Shown here piece after piece: positions 26,171 to 35,739 of a DNA stretch of 64,000 bases. Positions within the stretch are counted from its first letter, which is position 1, and the number at the start of each line of letters is the position of its first letter. The translations under genes and the position numbers were made by a program. The DNA is taken from assembly GCA_963724975.1 (NCBI GenBank), contig CAVRXB010000011.1:248001-312000 (forward strand), read 5' to 3'. Source of the DNA: CAIWHR01 sp963724975 (lineage in GTDB: Bacteria > Pseudomonadota > Gammaproteobacteria > Burkholderiales > Casimicrobiaceae). The notes under the pieces are model-generated. The model had not been told where the DNA came from, made no database searches, and saw nothing but the letters and a program-made list of their open reading frames with translations.

Positions 26171-27223
26171 ATGCGCATCGAAAACGACGTCAAGCTGGAC
26201 TTCAAGGACGTGCTGATCCGCCCGAAACGCTCAACGCTGACAACACGCTCGGACGTCGACATTTCGCGCGAATACCGATTCCGGCACACCGGTACCCAGT
26301 ACGCCGGCATTCCGATCATCGCGTCGAACATGGACACCACAGGCACGTTCGAGATGGCGCGCGCGCTCGACACGTACAAGATGTCGGTCGCTCTGCAAAA
26401 ATATGCCGAGGTCGACGAGTACGTTGCGTTTTTCCGCGCGCTCGAGCGTAAGAGTGCGGCGTTCTACTCGCTCGGTATCGCGAAGCAGGACGAGGAAAAG
26501 CTGCATCGCGTGATGGACGCCGCGGGGACGGGGCCCGATTCGGCGATTCGCTACGTCTGCATCGACGTCGCGAACGGCTACACCGAGGGTTTCGTCCGCT
26601 TTGTCGCCAAAATTCGCGCCCGTTATCCACACCTCGTCGTCATGGCTGGCAACGTCGTCACCGGCGAAATGACGGAAGAGCTGATCCTGTCAGGGGCCGA
26701 CGTCGTCAAGGTCGGCATCGGACCGGGGTCGGTGTGCACAACGCGCCGGGTCACGGGCGTCGGCTACCCGCAGCTCTCGGCGATCATCGAGTGCGCTGAT
26801 GCCGCGCACGGCCTGGAAGGTCACATCTGCGCCGATGGCGGCTGCACGACGCCAGGCGACGTTGCCAAGGCGTTCGGCGGCGGCGCCGATTTCGTGATGC
26901 TGGGCGGCATGTTCGCCGGCCATGACGAATCGGGCGGCGACGTCGTCGAGCGCGAAGGCAAGCAGTGGAAGCGCTTCTACGGGATGAGCAGCCGCCTCGC
27001 GATGGACCGGTACGCGGGCGGCGTCGCAAAATATCGCGCGGCGGAGGGCAAGGAAGTGCTGGTGCCGTACCGCGGTCCGGTGAGCGCGACGGCGGAAGAG
27101 ATCCTTGGCGGCGTCCGTTCGGCGTGCACCTACGTCGGGGCGCGCCGGCTGCGCGAGCTTTCGAAGCGCACGACGTTCATTCGCGTGACGCAACAATCGA
27201 ACGAGGTTTTCGGAAAGAGTTGA
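26171..27223 (+). CDS. guaC: GMP reductase
   Basis: A 350-residue TIM-barrel enzyme that reduces and deaminates GMP to IMP with NADPH. It belongs to the IMPDH/GMPR family. The catalytic cysteine is in 'GIGPGSVCTTR', and 'GICADGG'-like phosphate-binding sequence appears as 'HICADGGCTTPGD'. It has no CBS insert and the length equals E. coli GuaC (347), which favours GMP reductase over IMP dehydrogenase. 'KQWKRFYGMSS' is also GuaC-like. Confidence 0.93.
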   Translation: MRIENDVKLDFKDVLIRPKRSTLTTRSDVDISREYRFRHTGTQYAGIPIIASNMDTTGTFEMARALDTYKMSVALQKYAEVDEYVAFFRALERKSAAFYSLGIAKQDEEKLHRVMDAAGTGPDSAIRYVCIDVANGYTEGFVRFVAKIRARYPHLVVMAGNVVTGEMTEELILSGADVVKVGIGPGSVCTTRRVTGVGYPQLSAIIECADAAHGLEGHICADGGCTTPGDVAKAFGGGADFVMLGGMFAGHDESGGDVVEREGKQWKRFYGMSSRLAMDRYAGGVAKYRAAEGKEVLVPYRGPVSATAEEILGGVRSACTYVGARRLRELSKRTTFIRVTQQSNEVFGKS

Positions 27224-27282
27224 ATGCACCCAAGCGTCGGCCGACCATTGGCCGCAAGTCATCATCACCAACGGAGTTCGCC

Positions 27283-28356
27283 ATGCTTCTATCTCGCTGC
27301 GCCATTGTCGCATTCGGTCTTCTTGCCGTGTCCCTCTCTCATGCTGCCTCGCAGCGTACGGCCGTGTCGGCCGCCACAGGCGTCAACAATCCAGACTGCT
27401 TCGTCGCCACGCCATGCCGCCAATTTTCCGAGGCACTACTCGCGACCTCGCCTAACGGCGAGATCATCGTGCTCGACTCAGGAGGCTACGGCAACCTCAC
27501 GATCACCCAACCCGTCTCGATCATTGCGCCGTCCGGCGTCTATGCCGGGATCAGTGTCTTCGCAGCTCAAGACGGGGTGACGGTTGCCGCCGGCGCCGGC
27601 GACAAGGTGACGCTGCGCGGACTGACGATCAACGGGCAGGGCGGCAATCGCGGGATCGTGGTGACGTCAGGCGCCGAGGTGCACATCGAGCAATGTGTAA
27701 TCACGAACCTGGGCAGCGACGGAATCCGAGTCGGCGGGGGCTCAAGGATCGAAGTGCGCTCGAGTCTCGTCCGCAGCAACGGGGCGCACGGCCTAAACGT
27801 CGCTGCGGGCGCGCCGGAAGTTCGCCTGATCGACTCGGAGTTTTCCCGCAACACGGGACATGGCGTTCTGGTCACCGTGGGCAGCCTCGATGCCCAGCGT
27901 ATCGTCGCGGACCAGAACGGTAACAATGGCCTCAGCGCAAATCCCTCGGCGGCTACGGCGATAATCGTCACCATCTCGGATAGCGCGTTCACAGCGAACA
28001 CGCAAACGGGCGCAATCGCGAGACCCGATCTTGCCGGATCGAGTGCGCGATTTGCGGTTACCCGATCGACCAGCGCGAGGAACGATGGCGGCGGCTTCGG
28101 GATCAATACCTTCAACGTCGGCTCGGGTTTCCTCACGGTTTCCGATTCGGCAGTCGTCGAGAACAACGGCAACGGCGTCATTGTCTCCGGCACGAACGCG
28201 GTGGGAGTCGTCACGAACTCGACCGTAGCGCACAATGCGGGGTTCGATTTGGACCAGCGCCCCGGTTCGGTTTTTCGTACGCCTACGAACAACACACTGA
28301 CGGGTCGCGGGGCGCCTGACATCAACGGGGTGATCAGCCCGAATCCGCTTAAGTAA
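27283..28356 (+). CDS. Secreted right-handed parallel beta-helix protein
   Basis: A 357-residue protein with a signal peptide (1-21, 'SLSHAAS') followed by repeated beta-helix coils: 'LTITQPVSIIAPSGVYAGI', 'VTLRGLTINGQGGNRGIVV', 'VHIEQCVITNLGSDGIRV', 'IEVRSSLVRSNGAHGLNV'. Asn/Gly/Ser-rich turns recur about every 22-25 residues. It resembles pectate-lyase-like surface proteins found in many environmental bacteria. No catalytic residues can be assigned. The ORF follows guaC by 59 bp. Confidence 0.75.
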   Translation: MLLSRCAIVAFGLLAVSLSHAASQRTAVSAATGVNNPDCFVATPCRQFSEALLATSPNGEIIVLDSGGYGNLTITQPVSIIAPSGVYAGISVFAAQDGVTVAAGAGDKVTLRGLTINGQGGNRGIVVTSGAEVHIEQCVITNLGSDGIRVGGGSRIEVRSSLVRSNGAHGLNVAAGAPEVRLIDSEFSRNTGHGVLVTVGSLDAQRIVADQNGNNGLSANPSAATAIIVTISDSAFTANTQTGAIARPDLAGSSARFAVTRSTSARNDGGGFGINTFNVGSGFLTVSDSAVVENNGNGVIVSGTNAVGVVTNSTVAHNAGFDLDQRPGSVFRTPTNNTLTGRGAPDINGVISPNPLK

Positions 28357-28394
28357 ATCGACGTCAGCCCCCGGTAGGGGTCGACCTCGGCTGC

Positions 28395-29735
28395 CTACAA
28401 TCGTGCTCGCAGCCATTCGACGATAGCCTGCGCCGCGCCTTCGTCGAACGTGCCGTTTTCCTCGGCAAATGCGTCGCGCGGGCTCGCAAAGAGGTCAAAG
28501 TGATGGTTCATTCGGTGGCGCACGATGTACGTCGCCAGCGCTGGGTCGCGGGCGCCTAGGATGGCGATGATCCGCTCCTGATCGTCGCGCCCCATGATCC
28601 AGTCGTAGTCGCCCCAGAGTACCAGCGTCGGAACCTGCACGCGCGCCCACGCGCCCTCGACGTCGAGGGCTTGCATTTGCTGGTAGTAGCGGGTCGGCCG
28701 TCCGAACTGGTGCTCGGGAGCGTCGTACCAGATCCTGCGTAAGTCGGGTTTTCTCGCAAACGCCTCCCTTGGAGTATGCCCCTCGAGCAGCACGAGGGCG
28801 TAAAGCTCCGCGAGCGATCTCATCGCCCTGTTTACTTCGGTTGGCGGTTGGCCGGACAGGGTGAGACGTCTTCGCTCGTGCCCCAGAATATGTTCGTACC
28901 ACGTGCGCGAAAAACCGCCAGCGACGACGATTCCGCGGGGACTGAACTCTTGCGCCAGCACCGGCACCAACGCGCCGCCGATGCTCCCGCCGAAAAGGAT
29001 CAGGCGGCGCGGGTCTACCCCCGGGTCGGCAAGTGCGGCGCGGATGCCCGCGCGAAACGCCGCAAGATCGTGGTCGAGGTCGGCCGCGCTGCAATCGGGT
29101 CCTTCGCTGTCGCCAACCCCGGGCTTTTCGATGCGCACGAACTGGGTTGTAACGCCGCGCATTACCGCGTTGAGCATCTTCGCCCAGCCATCGGTTCGTG
29201 GTCCAAAGGGAGCTTCGACCGCATCGCACGATAGCCACGGGATGAACACCACCACCGGTAGCCGGCCGGGCGCCGTAGCGGGCCGTGTCGTATAGGTTCG
29301 TACTCGATAGCCGCGCTCGCTTCGCGCCTCACCATAGCGAACGACGAGACCCTCGATCGTCTCCTCGCGCATCGGCGGTACTCGAACATCCACGGCAAGC
29401 ATCTCATTGCCGCGCCGCGCGTCGATCCGCACCACGTCGCCGGCACGCAACCCGCGAATGATCGTTCTGAATATCGTTGCATCGGTCAACGGCCGAGCAT
29501 CCACCGCCACGATCCGGTCGCCAATTCTGAGCCCCGCTTTCTCGAGAACGGATTCGGGTCGGAAGCGAACGATACGGGCCGGTTCGCCGCCTTCCGGCGC
29601 GGCAATTGCGGCACCGAGATCGGCGCGACGGCGCAGCGGGTCATCCTCGGCATAAGCGCAACGCGCGGTTGCGCAAACAAGCACGGCAATCAGCAGGCGC
29701 GACAGTACGAGGATCACGTTCGGGCTCCGGGGCAA
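28395..29735 (-). CDS. Secreted PDZ / alpha-beta-hydrolase fusion
   Basis: A 446-residue protein. The signal peptide (1-29) is followed by a PDZ domain (about 40-118, with 'VLEKAGLRIGDRIVAVDARPL') and an alpha/beta-hydrolase domain (about 155-446). The likely nucleophile is Ser251 in 'FGGSIGGA', the acid is Asp in 'WGDYDWI', and the base is His in 'HRMNHHFD'. Similar proteins carry a PDZ in front of a dipeptidyl-peptidase-like hydrolase. Substrate unknown; the PDZ suggests recognition of C-terminal peptides or self-assembly. Confidence 0.78.
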   Translation of the reverse strand: MPRSPNVILVLSRLLIAVLVCATARCAYAEDDPLRRRADLGAAIAAPEGGEPARIVRFRPESVLEKAGLRIGDRIVAVDARPLTDATIFRTIIRGLRAGDVVRIDARRGNEMLAVDVRVPPMREETIEGLVVRYGEARSERGYRVRTYTTRPATAPGRLPVVVFIPWLSCDAVEAPFGPRTDGWAKMLNAVMRGVTTQFVRIEKPGVGDSEGPDCSAADLDHDLAAFRAGIRAALADPGVDPRRLILFGGSIGGALVPVLAQEFSPRGIVVAGGFSRTWYEHILGHERRRLTLSGQPPTEVNRAMRSLAELYALVLLEGHTPREAFARKPDLRRIWYDAPEHQFGRPTRYYQQMQALDVEGAWARVQVPTLVLWGDYDWIMGRDDQERIIAILGARDPALATYIVRHRMNHHFDLFASPRDAFAEENGTFDEGAAQAIVEWLRARL

Positions 29736-29826
29736 CGAAGGCAGCGCCCACGATGACGGTAGCCACGCCCGCTTGCTCGCCGAATTCGAACGTAATGCCG
29801 CCTATTTCGAAATCCGACTGCGATCG

Positions 29827-31005
29827 TCAACCGGAGGTACGTGTCGCCGCAGTTCGTCCTTCCAACTTGGTAGACGTTTGGTCGCGATGCAGGTTGCGAT
29901 ACTGCGTCGGTGTAACGCCGAAGCGCGCCTTGAACGCGCGATTGAATGGGCCGATGGACCCATAACCACAGTCGAGCGCGATGGTGAGCACTGGCAGGGC
30001 GCGGTCGGATGCGGATTCGAGGCGTCGTGCTGCTTCCTGCAGCCGGTAATCGTGCAGGAAATCGTTGAAGTTGCGGTAGCCGAGTTGCTGGTTGATTGCG
30101 CGCCGCAAGAGGTATTCCTGCGTCCGGAGCTCGGCGGCGAGTTGCGCAATGCCGAGGCCTTCGCGTTGCCACAACTGTCGCGCCGTCATAGCTTCTGTCA
30201 CTCGATCGGCGAGTGCCGCCGCGATCGCGCGCGAGCGATCACCAGCGATGCGGCGGCTCGCGACATCGCTGGCCTTCGAATCGACAATGGATAGCTTCCG
30301 AGGCAATGGCTGCGGCACCGAGAACAATTCGTCCATCCCGCCGCGCGCGATCAGGAGCAGCAGTGTGAAAGCGATCGCGATGAGTACCAGATGACCGGGC
30401 ACGAGCCACGCGGTGCTGGCGCCTGCGGGACCGAACACGAAATCGGAAACCGCCAGCGTCGCGAAGACCATGACTATGATGGTGACGAACACGCCACGCG
30501 CACGACGCCGGGATTCGACGAGGTCGACGCGCCAGTGCGCGATCGCGGCGTAGCCGGCGGCGAGGACGAAGACCAAAGCCGCCCCTCGGCAGGCAAAGAG
30601 AATCTTTTCGGCAACTCGCGGCGCCTCGCCGAGAATGCCGAGTCCGAAGCGGCCCCAATCGGCGGCGAACGTGACGATCGTGATGATTCCAGCAAGAAGC
30701 CAGTGCGCGGGCCCGGGTCGGAAATTCTCACGGAACAACGATTGCGCAAGTATCCAGATCACCGCGGGCGTGGCGATGCACCAGGCGTCGAACAGGAAGA
30801 CGACGGGTCCGTATTGGTTCAGCGCGGCCGGTGCGGACGAGACCGCGAAGGCACCGATGCCGCCGATCGCGATTGCCGACAACCCCGCCGGGACGGCGCG
30901 TTCGTCGCGTTTGGAGCGAACAAGCACGGCCGCGGCCGCGGCCATGGCGAGCGTAAAAATCGCTGTGCGCAGGATCAGGTCGAGCGTCGCGTAGGGCATG
31001 GGCAT
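29827..31005 (-). CDS. Membrane-anchored AraC-family transcriptional regulator
   Basis: A 392-residue protein with about seven apolar segments in residues 1-225 and a C-terminal AraC DNA-binding domain (about 280-380). The second helix-turn-helix contains 'TIALDCGYGSIGPFNRAFKARFGVTPTQYR'. Start ATG 31005 ('MPMPYATLDLILR'). The topology suggests direct transduction of a membrane or extracellular signal to DNA. It is divergent from purL. Target genes unknown; the adjacent hydrolase gene is a candidate. Confidence 0.83.
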   Translation of the reverse strand: MPMPYATLDLILRTAIFTLAMAAAAAVLVRSKRDERAVPAGLSAIAIGGIGAFAVSSAPAALNQYGPVVFLFDAWCIATPAVIWILAQSLFRENFRPGPAHWLLAGIITIVTFAADWGRFGLGILGEAPRVAEKILFACRGAALVFVLAAGYAAIAHWRVDLVESRRRARGVFVTIIVMVFATLAVSDFVFGPAGASTAWLVPGHLVLIAIAFTLLLLIARGGMDELFSVPQPLPRKLSIVDSKASDVASRRIAGDRSRAIAAALADRVTEAMTARQLWQREGLGIAQLAAELRTQEYLLRRAINQQLGYRNFNDFLHDYRLQEAARRLESASDRALPVLTIALDCGYGSIGPFNRAFKARFGVTPTQYRNLHRDQTSTKLEGRTAATRTSG

Positions 31006-31098
31006 CTGCAAGGTTAGAGCGGACGCGCGTCCAGCGTTCGCCGAATTCCAACGAAACGTTGCTGAATCCGGAATCGGCGGTCGTCTGAGCTGTCCAGT

Positions 31099-31104
31099 AT
31101 AATC
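31099..31104 (+). promoter_or_regulatory. -10 box (TATAAT) upstream of purL
   Basis: A perfect TATAAT lies 25 bp before ATG 31130. No convincing -35 is seen. A PurR-like box was not recognised. Confidence 0.45.
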
Positions 31105-31129
31105 GCGCTTTCCGACCGCCGTGCCGGGC

Positions 31130-34100
31130 ATGCCGCACCTCCTCACGCTGCGCGGGCGCCATGCGCTCTCGCCGTTTCGCGTCAAGAAGCTCCACGCCGC
31201 ACTCGCGGCCGCCCATCCCGGAGATTCGATCGACGGCATCGGAGCCACGTTCTGGCATTTCGTCGAGCTCGAGCGCGATCTCAGTTCCGCCGAGCACGCG
31301 ATCCTCGAACGCCTGTTGACGTACGGCCCGCGTGACGAGGCGGCAAGCGACGACGGCGTGCTGATGCTCGTGGTTCCACGGCCGGGGACGATCTCACCGT
31401 GGTCGTCCAAGGCAACGGACATCGCGCGCAACTGCGGTCTCGACGCGGTGCGCCGTATTGAGCGCGGTTTGGGATACCGCATCATGACCCGGGGCGGGGC
31501 GCTCCACGAAACCGAGCGACAAGCGCTTCTTCCGTTGCTGCATGACCGGATGACCGAAGCGGTGATCCCGTCGCTCGATGACGTGCGCATGTTGTTCGCG
31601 CATATCGCGCCGCGGCCGTTGATGACGATTCCACTGCTTGCTGAGGGCCGAACCGCGATCGAACGCGCCAACGCTGAACTCGGCCTCGCGCTCGCACCCG
31701 ACGAGATCGACTACCTCGAGGACAATTTCCGTCGCGCCGGTCGCGATCCGACGGATGTCGAGCTGATGATGTTCGCACAGGCGAACTCCGAGCACTGCCG
31801 GCACAAGATCTTCAACGCCGAATGGATCGTCGACGGCGTACGTCAGGACAAGAGCCTGTTCGCGATGATCCGGCATACGCACGCGACGTCCCCGGGCGGA
31901 ACAGTCGTCGCCTACGCGGACAACGCTTCGGTGATCGAAGGCGCGACCGTGCGCCGCTTCTATCCGGATGCCGAGGGCCGATTCGGCGTGCACGTCGAGC
32001 CGACCCATATCCTTATGAAAGTGGAGACGCACAATCACCCGACGGCGATTGCGCCGTTTCCAGGCGCGGCGACCGGCTCGGGCGGCGAGATCCGCGACGA
32101 AGGCGCGACCGGCATCGGCGCGAAGCCGAAAGCCGGTCTCACCGGTTTCACGGTGTCTGACCTGCGCATACCGTCGCTAGCGCAACCGTGGGAGTCTTCG
32201 TACGGCAAGCCGGACCGCATCGCGTCCGCGTTGCGGATCATGCTGGACGGTCCCATCGGTGGCGCTTCGTTCAACAACGAGTTCGGACGCCCCAATCTGC
32301 TTGGGTACTTTCGCACCTTCGAACAGAAGGTAGCGGGAGAGATCCGCGGTTATCACAAGCCGATCATGATTGCGGGCGGCGTGGGTAACATCAGCGCTGC
32401 TCACGCGCACAAGGAACCCATTCAAGACGGCGCGCTGCTGATCCAGTTGGGCGGCCCCGGCATGCTGATCGGGATGGGCGGCGGCGCGGCCTCGTCGATG
32501 ACGACCGGCGTCAACACCGCCGATCTCGATTTCGATTCGGTGCAGCGCGACAATGCCGAGATCCAGCGGCGAGCGCAGGAAGTGATCGACCGTTGCTGGC
32601 AGCTAGGAATCGGGAACCCGATCCTGTCGATCCACGACGTCGGTGCAGGCGGACTGTCGAATGCGTTTCCTGAGCTCGTCCATGGCGGAGGTGCTGGCGC
32701 ACGTCTCGAGTTGCGCAAGATTCCTTCCGAGGAAGCTGGGATGGCGCCACGCGAAATCTGGTGCAACGAGGCGCAGGAACGCTATGTGCTCGCCATCCGC
32801 GCCCCGGACCTCGAGCGGTTCCGCGCCATCTGCCAACGCGAGCGCTGCCCGTTCGCAGTCGTCGGGAGCGCGACGGTGGACAAGCGTCTTGTCATCACCG
32901 ATGCGGAGTTCAGGACCAAGCCGGTCGACATGGACCTGGAGATCCTGCTCGGCAAACCGCCGCGGATGACGCGCAATGCCACGCACGTCGCGCGCACGCT
33001 CGCTCCCCTCGATCTCGCGGGCGTCACACTCAGGGACGCCGCTTATCGCGTTCTCCAGGTGCCGGCGGTGGCCGATAAGACCTTCCTTGTTTCGATCGGC
33101 GACCGCACTGTCGGAGGCTTGTGCTCGCGCGATCCGATGGTCGGCCCGTGGCAGGTGCCGGTCGCCGATCTCGCCGTGACGCTGATGGATTTCGATGGTT
33201 ACACCGGCGAGGCGATGGCGATGGGCGAGCGCACGCCGCTTGCGTTGATCGATGCGCCTGCGTCGGGACGGATGGCTGTCGGCGAAGCTATCACGAACAT
33301 CGCCGCGGCGGGGATCGAACAGCTCTCCGACATCAAGTTGTCGGCGAACTGGATGGCGCCGGCTGGGCAACCAGGCGAGGACGCCGCGCTCTACGATATC
33401 GTGCGCGCGGTCGCGATGAACCTGTGCCCGGCGCTCGGCATCAGCATACCGGTTGGCAAGGATTCGATGTCGATGCGCACGACTTGGAAGGACGGCGATA
33501 TCGAGAAGGCAGTCACCGCGCCGGTGTCGCTGATCGTCTCTGCCTTTGCGCGAGTTCCGGATGCGCGAAGGACGCTTACCCCGCAGCTCGCGCTCGGCGC
33601 GGGTGAGACGTCGCTGGTGTGGATCAATCTCTCCGCTAACCTGTTACGGCTCGGCGGTTCCGCGCTGGCGCAAGCGTACCGCCAGCTCGGCAAAGAGTGT
33701 CCGAATGTCGATGATCCCGCGCGGCTCGCGACTTTCTTCGATGCGATTCAGACGCTGCATCGCGCGGGCAAGTTGCTTGCCTATCACGATATCGCCGACG
33801 GCGGCTTGTTCGCGACGCTCGTCGAAATGGCATTCGCATCACGTTGCGGCCTCGCGATCGATCTGCCGTCCTCCGGAGACGCACTGGCGTCGCTGTTCGC
33901 CGAAGAGTTGGGCGCAGTAGTCCAGATCCGTGCGGGGGATGTTACGGCGGTATTGCGGGCACTGGGCGAGCGCGGGCTCGCCGCAAACGCCATCGGCAGC
34001 CCGACGTCCGAGGTCCGCATCCGGATCGAGCAAGCCGGAAGCGCGTTGCTCGACGAATCACGGATCGACCTTCATCGCGCATGGTCCGCGACGACGCATG

Positions 34101-35011
34101 CGATGCAGCGGTTGCGCGACAATCCGGACGATGCGGATCAGGAATACGACAGGATCCTGGACGCCGGCGATCCGGGCCTGTCGCCTTCGTTGACATTCGA
34201 TCCGAACGAAGACGTCGCTGCACCCTATATTACGCGAGGTGCCCGGCCGGCGATCGCCATCCTGCGCGAGCAGGGCGTCAACGGCCAGGTGGAGATGGCG
34301 GCGGCGTTCGTCCGCGCCGGATTTGCAGCGCACGACGTGCATATGAGCGACATCATTGCCGGGCGGCGTCGCCTCTCGGAATTCACCGGACTTGCGGCTT
34401 GCGGCGGCTTCTCCTACGGCGACGTCCTGGGCGCGGGCGAGGGTTGGGCGAAATCGATCCTGTTCAACGCGCGCGCCCGCGACGAGTTCGCGTCGTTTTT
34501 TGCTCGAGAGGGCACGTTTGCGCTTGGCGTGTGCAACGGCTGCCAAATGATGAGCAATTTGCGTGAGCTCATTCCGGGTACAGGTCATTGGCCACACTTC
34601 GTCCGCAATCGATCCGAGCAGTTCGAAGCGCGCTTCGTCCTGCTCGAAGTGATGCGCTCGCCATCGCTCTTCTTCCGCGGCATGGAAGGAAGCCGTATTC
34701 CGGTCGCGATGGCCCACGGCGAGGGTTACGCGGAATTTCGCGATCAGTCGCAGCGGGACGCGGCAAAGCCGTTGGTCTCGCTGCGCTTTGTCGACAACGC
34801 CGGACGTGCGACCGAGCGCTATCCGTATGATGCCAACGGTTCGCCGGACGGAATTACCGGTCTCACGACCGCCGACGGCCGCTTCACGATCCTGATGCCG
34901 CACCCCGAGCGTGTTTTTCGCACGGTGCAGATGTCCTGGCATCCTGCGGTTTGGGGCGAGGATTCGCCGTGGATGCGGATGTTCCGCAACGCACGTACGT
35001 GGCTTGGCTGA
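31130..35011 (+). CDS. purL: Phosphoribosylformylglycinamidine synthase
   Basis: A large single-chain FGAM synthase (1293 residues from ATG 31130; GTG 31121 is an alternative). It performs the fourth step of purine synthesis, using ATP and glutamine. Order: N-terminal PurS-like region, linker, two AIRS-type halves ('ANSEHCRHKIFNA' near 222, 'METHNHPTAIAPFPGAATGSGGEIRDEGA'), and a class I glutaminase domain from about 1035 with the nucleophile Cys in 'LGVCNGCQMMSN' and the His/Glu of 'MPHPERVF'. Length matches the proteobacterial long form. It is monocistronic or leads the gamma-CA gene. Confidence 0.97.
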   Translation: MPHLLTLRGRHALSPFRVKKLHAALAAAHPGDSIDGIGATFWHFVELERDLSSAEHAILERLLTYGPRDEAASDDGVLMLVVPRPGTISPWSSKATDIARNCGLDAVRRIERGLGYRIMTRGGALHETERQALLPLLHDRMTEAVIPSLDDVRMLFAHIAPRPLMTIPLLAEGRTAIERANAELGLALAPDEIDYLEDNFRRAGRDPTDVELMMFAQANSEHCRHKIFNAEWIVDGVRQDKSLFAMIRHTHATSPGGTVVAYADNASVIEGATVRRFYPDAEGRFGVHVEPTHILMKVETHNHPTAIAPFPGAATGSGGEIRDEGATGIGAKPKAGLTGFTVSDLRIPSLAQPWESSYGKPDRIASALRIMLDGPIGGASFNNEFGRPNLLGYFRTFEQKVAGEIRGYHKPIMIAGGVGNISAAHAHKEPIQDGALLIQLGGPGMLIGMGGGAASSMTTGVNTADLDFDSVQRDNAEIQRRAQEVIDRCWQLGIGNPILSIHDVGAGGLSNAFPELVHGGGAGARLELRKIPSEEAGMAPREIWCNEAQERYVLAIRAPDLERFRAICQRERCPFAVVGSATVDKRLVITDAEFRTKPVDMDLEILLGKPPRMTRNATHVARTLAPLDLAGVTLRDAAYRVLQVPAVADKTFLVSIGDRTVGGLCSRDPMVGPWQVPVADLAVTLMDFDGYTGEAMAMGERTPLALIDAPASGRMAVGEAITNIAAAGIEQLSDIKLSANWMAPAGQPGEDAALYDIVRAVAMNLCPALGISIPVGKDSMSMRTTWKDGDIEKAVTAPVSLIVSAFARVPDARRTLTPQLALGAGETSLVWINLSANLLRLGGSALAQAYRQLGKECPNVDDPARLATFFDAIQTLHRAGKLLAYHDIADGGLFATLVEMAFASRCGLAIDLPSSGDALASLFAEELGAVVQIRAGDVTAVLRALGERGLAANAIGSPTSEVRIRIEQAGSALLDESRIDLHRAWSATTHAMQRLRDNPDDADQEYDRILDAGDPGLSPSLTFDPNEDVAAPYITRGARPAIAILREQGVNGQVEMAAAFVRAGFAAHDVHMSDIIAGRRRLSEFTGLAACGGFSYGDVLGAGEGWAKSILFNARARDEFASFFAREGTFALGVCNGCQMMSNLRELIPGTGHWPHFVRNRSEQFEARFVLLEVMRSPSLFFRGMEGSRIPVAMAHGEGYAEFRDQSQRDAAKPLVSLRFVDNAGRATERYPYDANGSPDGITGLTTADGRFTILMPHPERVFRTVQMSWHPAVWGEDSPWMRMFRNARTWLG

Positions 35012-35047
35012 GGTACTCGCGGCTGCACTTCGCAACGGAGAAAAGAG

Positions 35048-35662
35048 ATGACACTGACCGTCTACTCGATCGACGGCGTGACGCCGGTCGTCGATCCGAC
35101 CGCATACGTTCATCCGTCAGCGGTGCTGATCGGCGACGTCATTGTCGGGCCCGGCTGCTACATCGGCCCGCTCGCGTCGCTTCGTGGCGACTTCGGTGGC
35201 ATCAGGGTCCAGGCGGGCGCCAACCTGCAGGATTGCTGCATCATGCATGGCTTTCCCGGCACCGACACCGTCGTCGAGGAGAATGGCCACATCGGCCACG
35301 CGGCGGTGCTCCATAGCTGCGTGATACGCAAGAACGCGCTCGTCGGAATGAACGCGGTGGTCAACGACAACGCGGTCATCGGCGAGTGGGCGATCGTCGC
35401 TGCGATGGCTTTCGTCAAAGCCGGCATGGTCGTGGCGCCGCGCACGTTGGTTGCCGGCACGCCGGCGCGCGTTGTGCGCGAGCTGACCGAGCAGGAGCTC
35501 GAATGGAAGGACTCGGGGACGATGAGCTACCAGGAGCTCACACGCCGCTGCCTCGCGACGATGAAGGCGACGTCGCCGCTCGCCGCACCGGAAGCGGATC
35601 GCCCGCGCATTGTGCTCGAGGAAATGATCCCATTGCACGTCTTCAAGGAGCGTCAGCGGTAG
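35048..35662 (+). CDS. paaY: Gamma-carbonic-anhydrase-like hexapeptide protein (PaaY/CaiE type)
   Basis: A 204-residue left-handed beta-helix protein with hexapeptide repeats ('AVLIGDVIVGPGCYIGPLASLRGDFG'). Zinc-ligand histidines are seen in 'IMHGFPGTDTVVEENGHIGHAAVLH'. PaaY hydrolyses ring-1,2-epoxyphenylacetyl-CoA/oxepin-type thioesters, while related proteins are carbonic anhydrases. No other paa gene is in the window, so the precise role is uncertain. AAGGAGAAAAG... gives a good ribosome-binding site (CGGAGAAAAGAG). Confidence 0.78.
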   Translation: MTLTVYSIDGVTPVVDPTAYVHPSAVLIGDVIVGPGCYIGPLASLRGDFGGIRVQAGANLQDCCIMHGFPGTDTVVEENGHIGHAAVLHSCVIRKNALVGMNAVVNDNAVIGEWAIVAAMAFVKAGMVVAPRTLVAGTPARVVRELTEQELEWKDSGTMSYQELTRRCLATMKATSPLAAPEADRPRIVLEEMIPLHVFKERQR

Positions 35663-35739
35663 CGACGCAGCGTCCGACAGCGCGGCACAACGATTAGTCG
35701 AGGCGTCGCGGAGGCCGTCGCGGCACCGTGGTGGCGTGA

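Noticed and set aside
26171..27223. IMP dehydrogenase instead of GMP reductase
   Set aside because: The protein has no CBS insert, is about 350 residues rather than about 490, and its end and flap region match GuaC.
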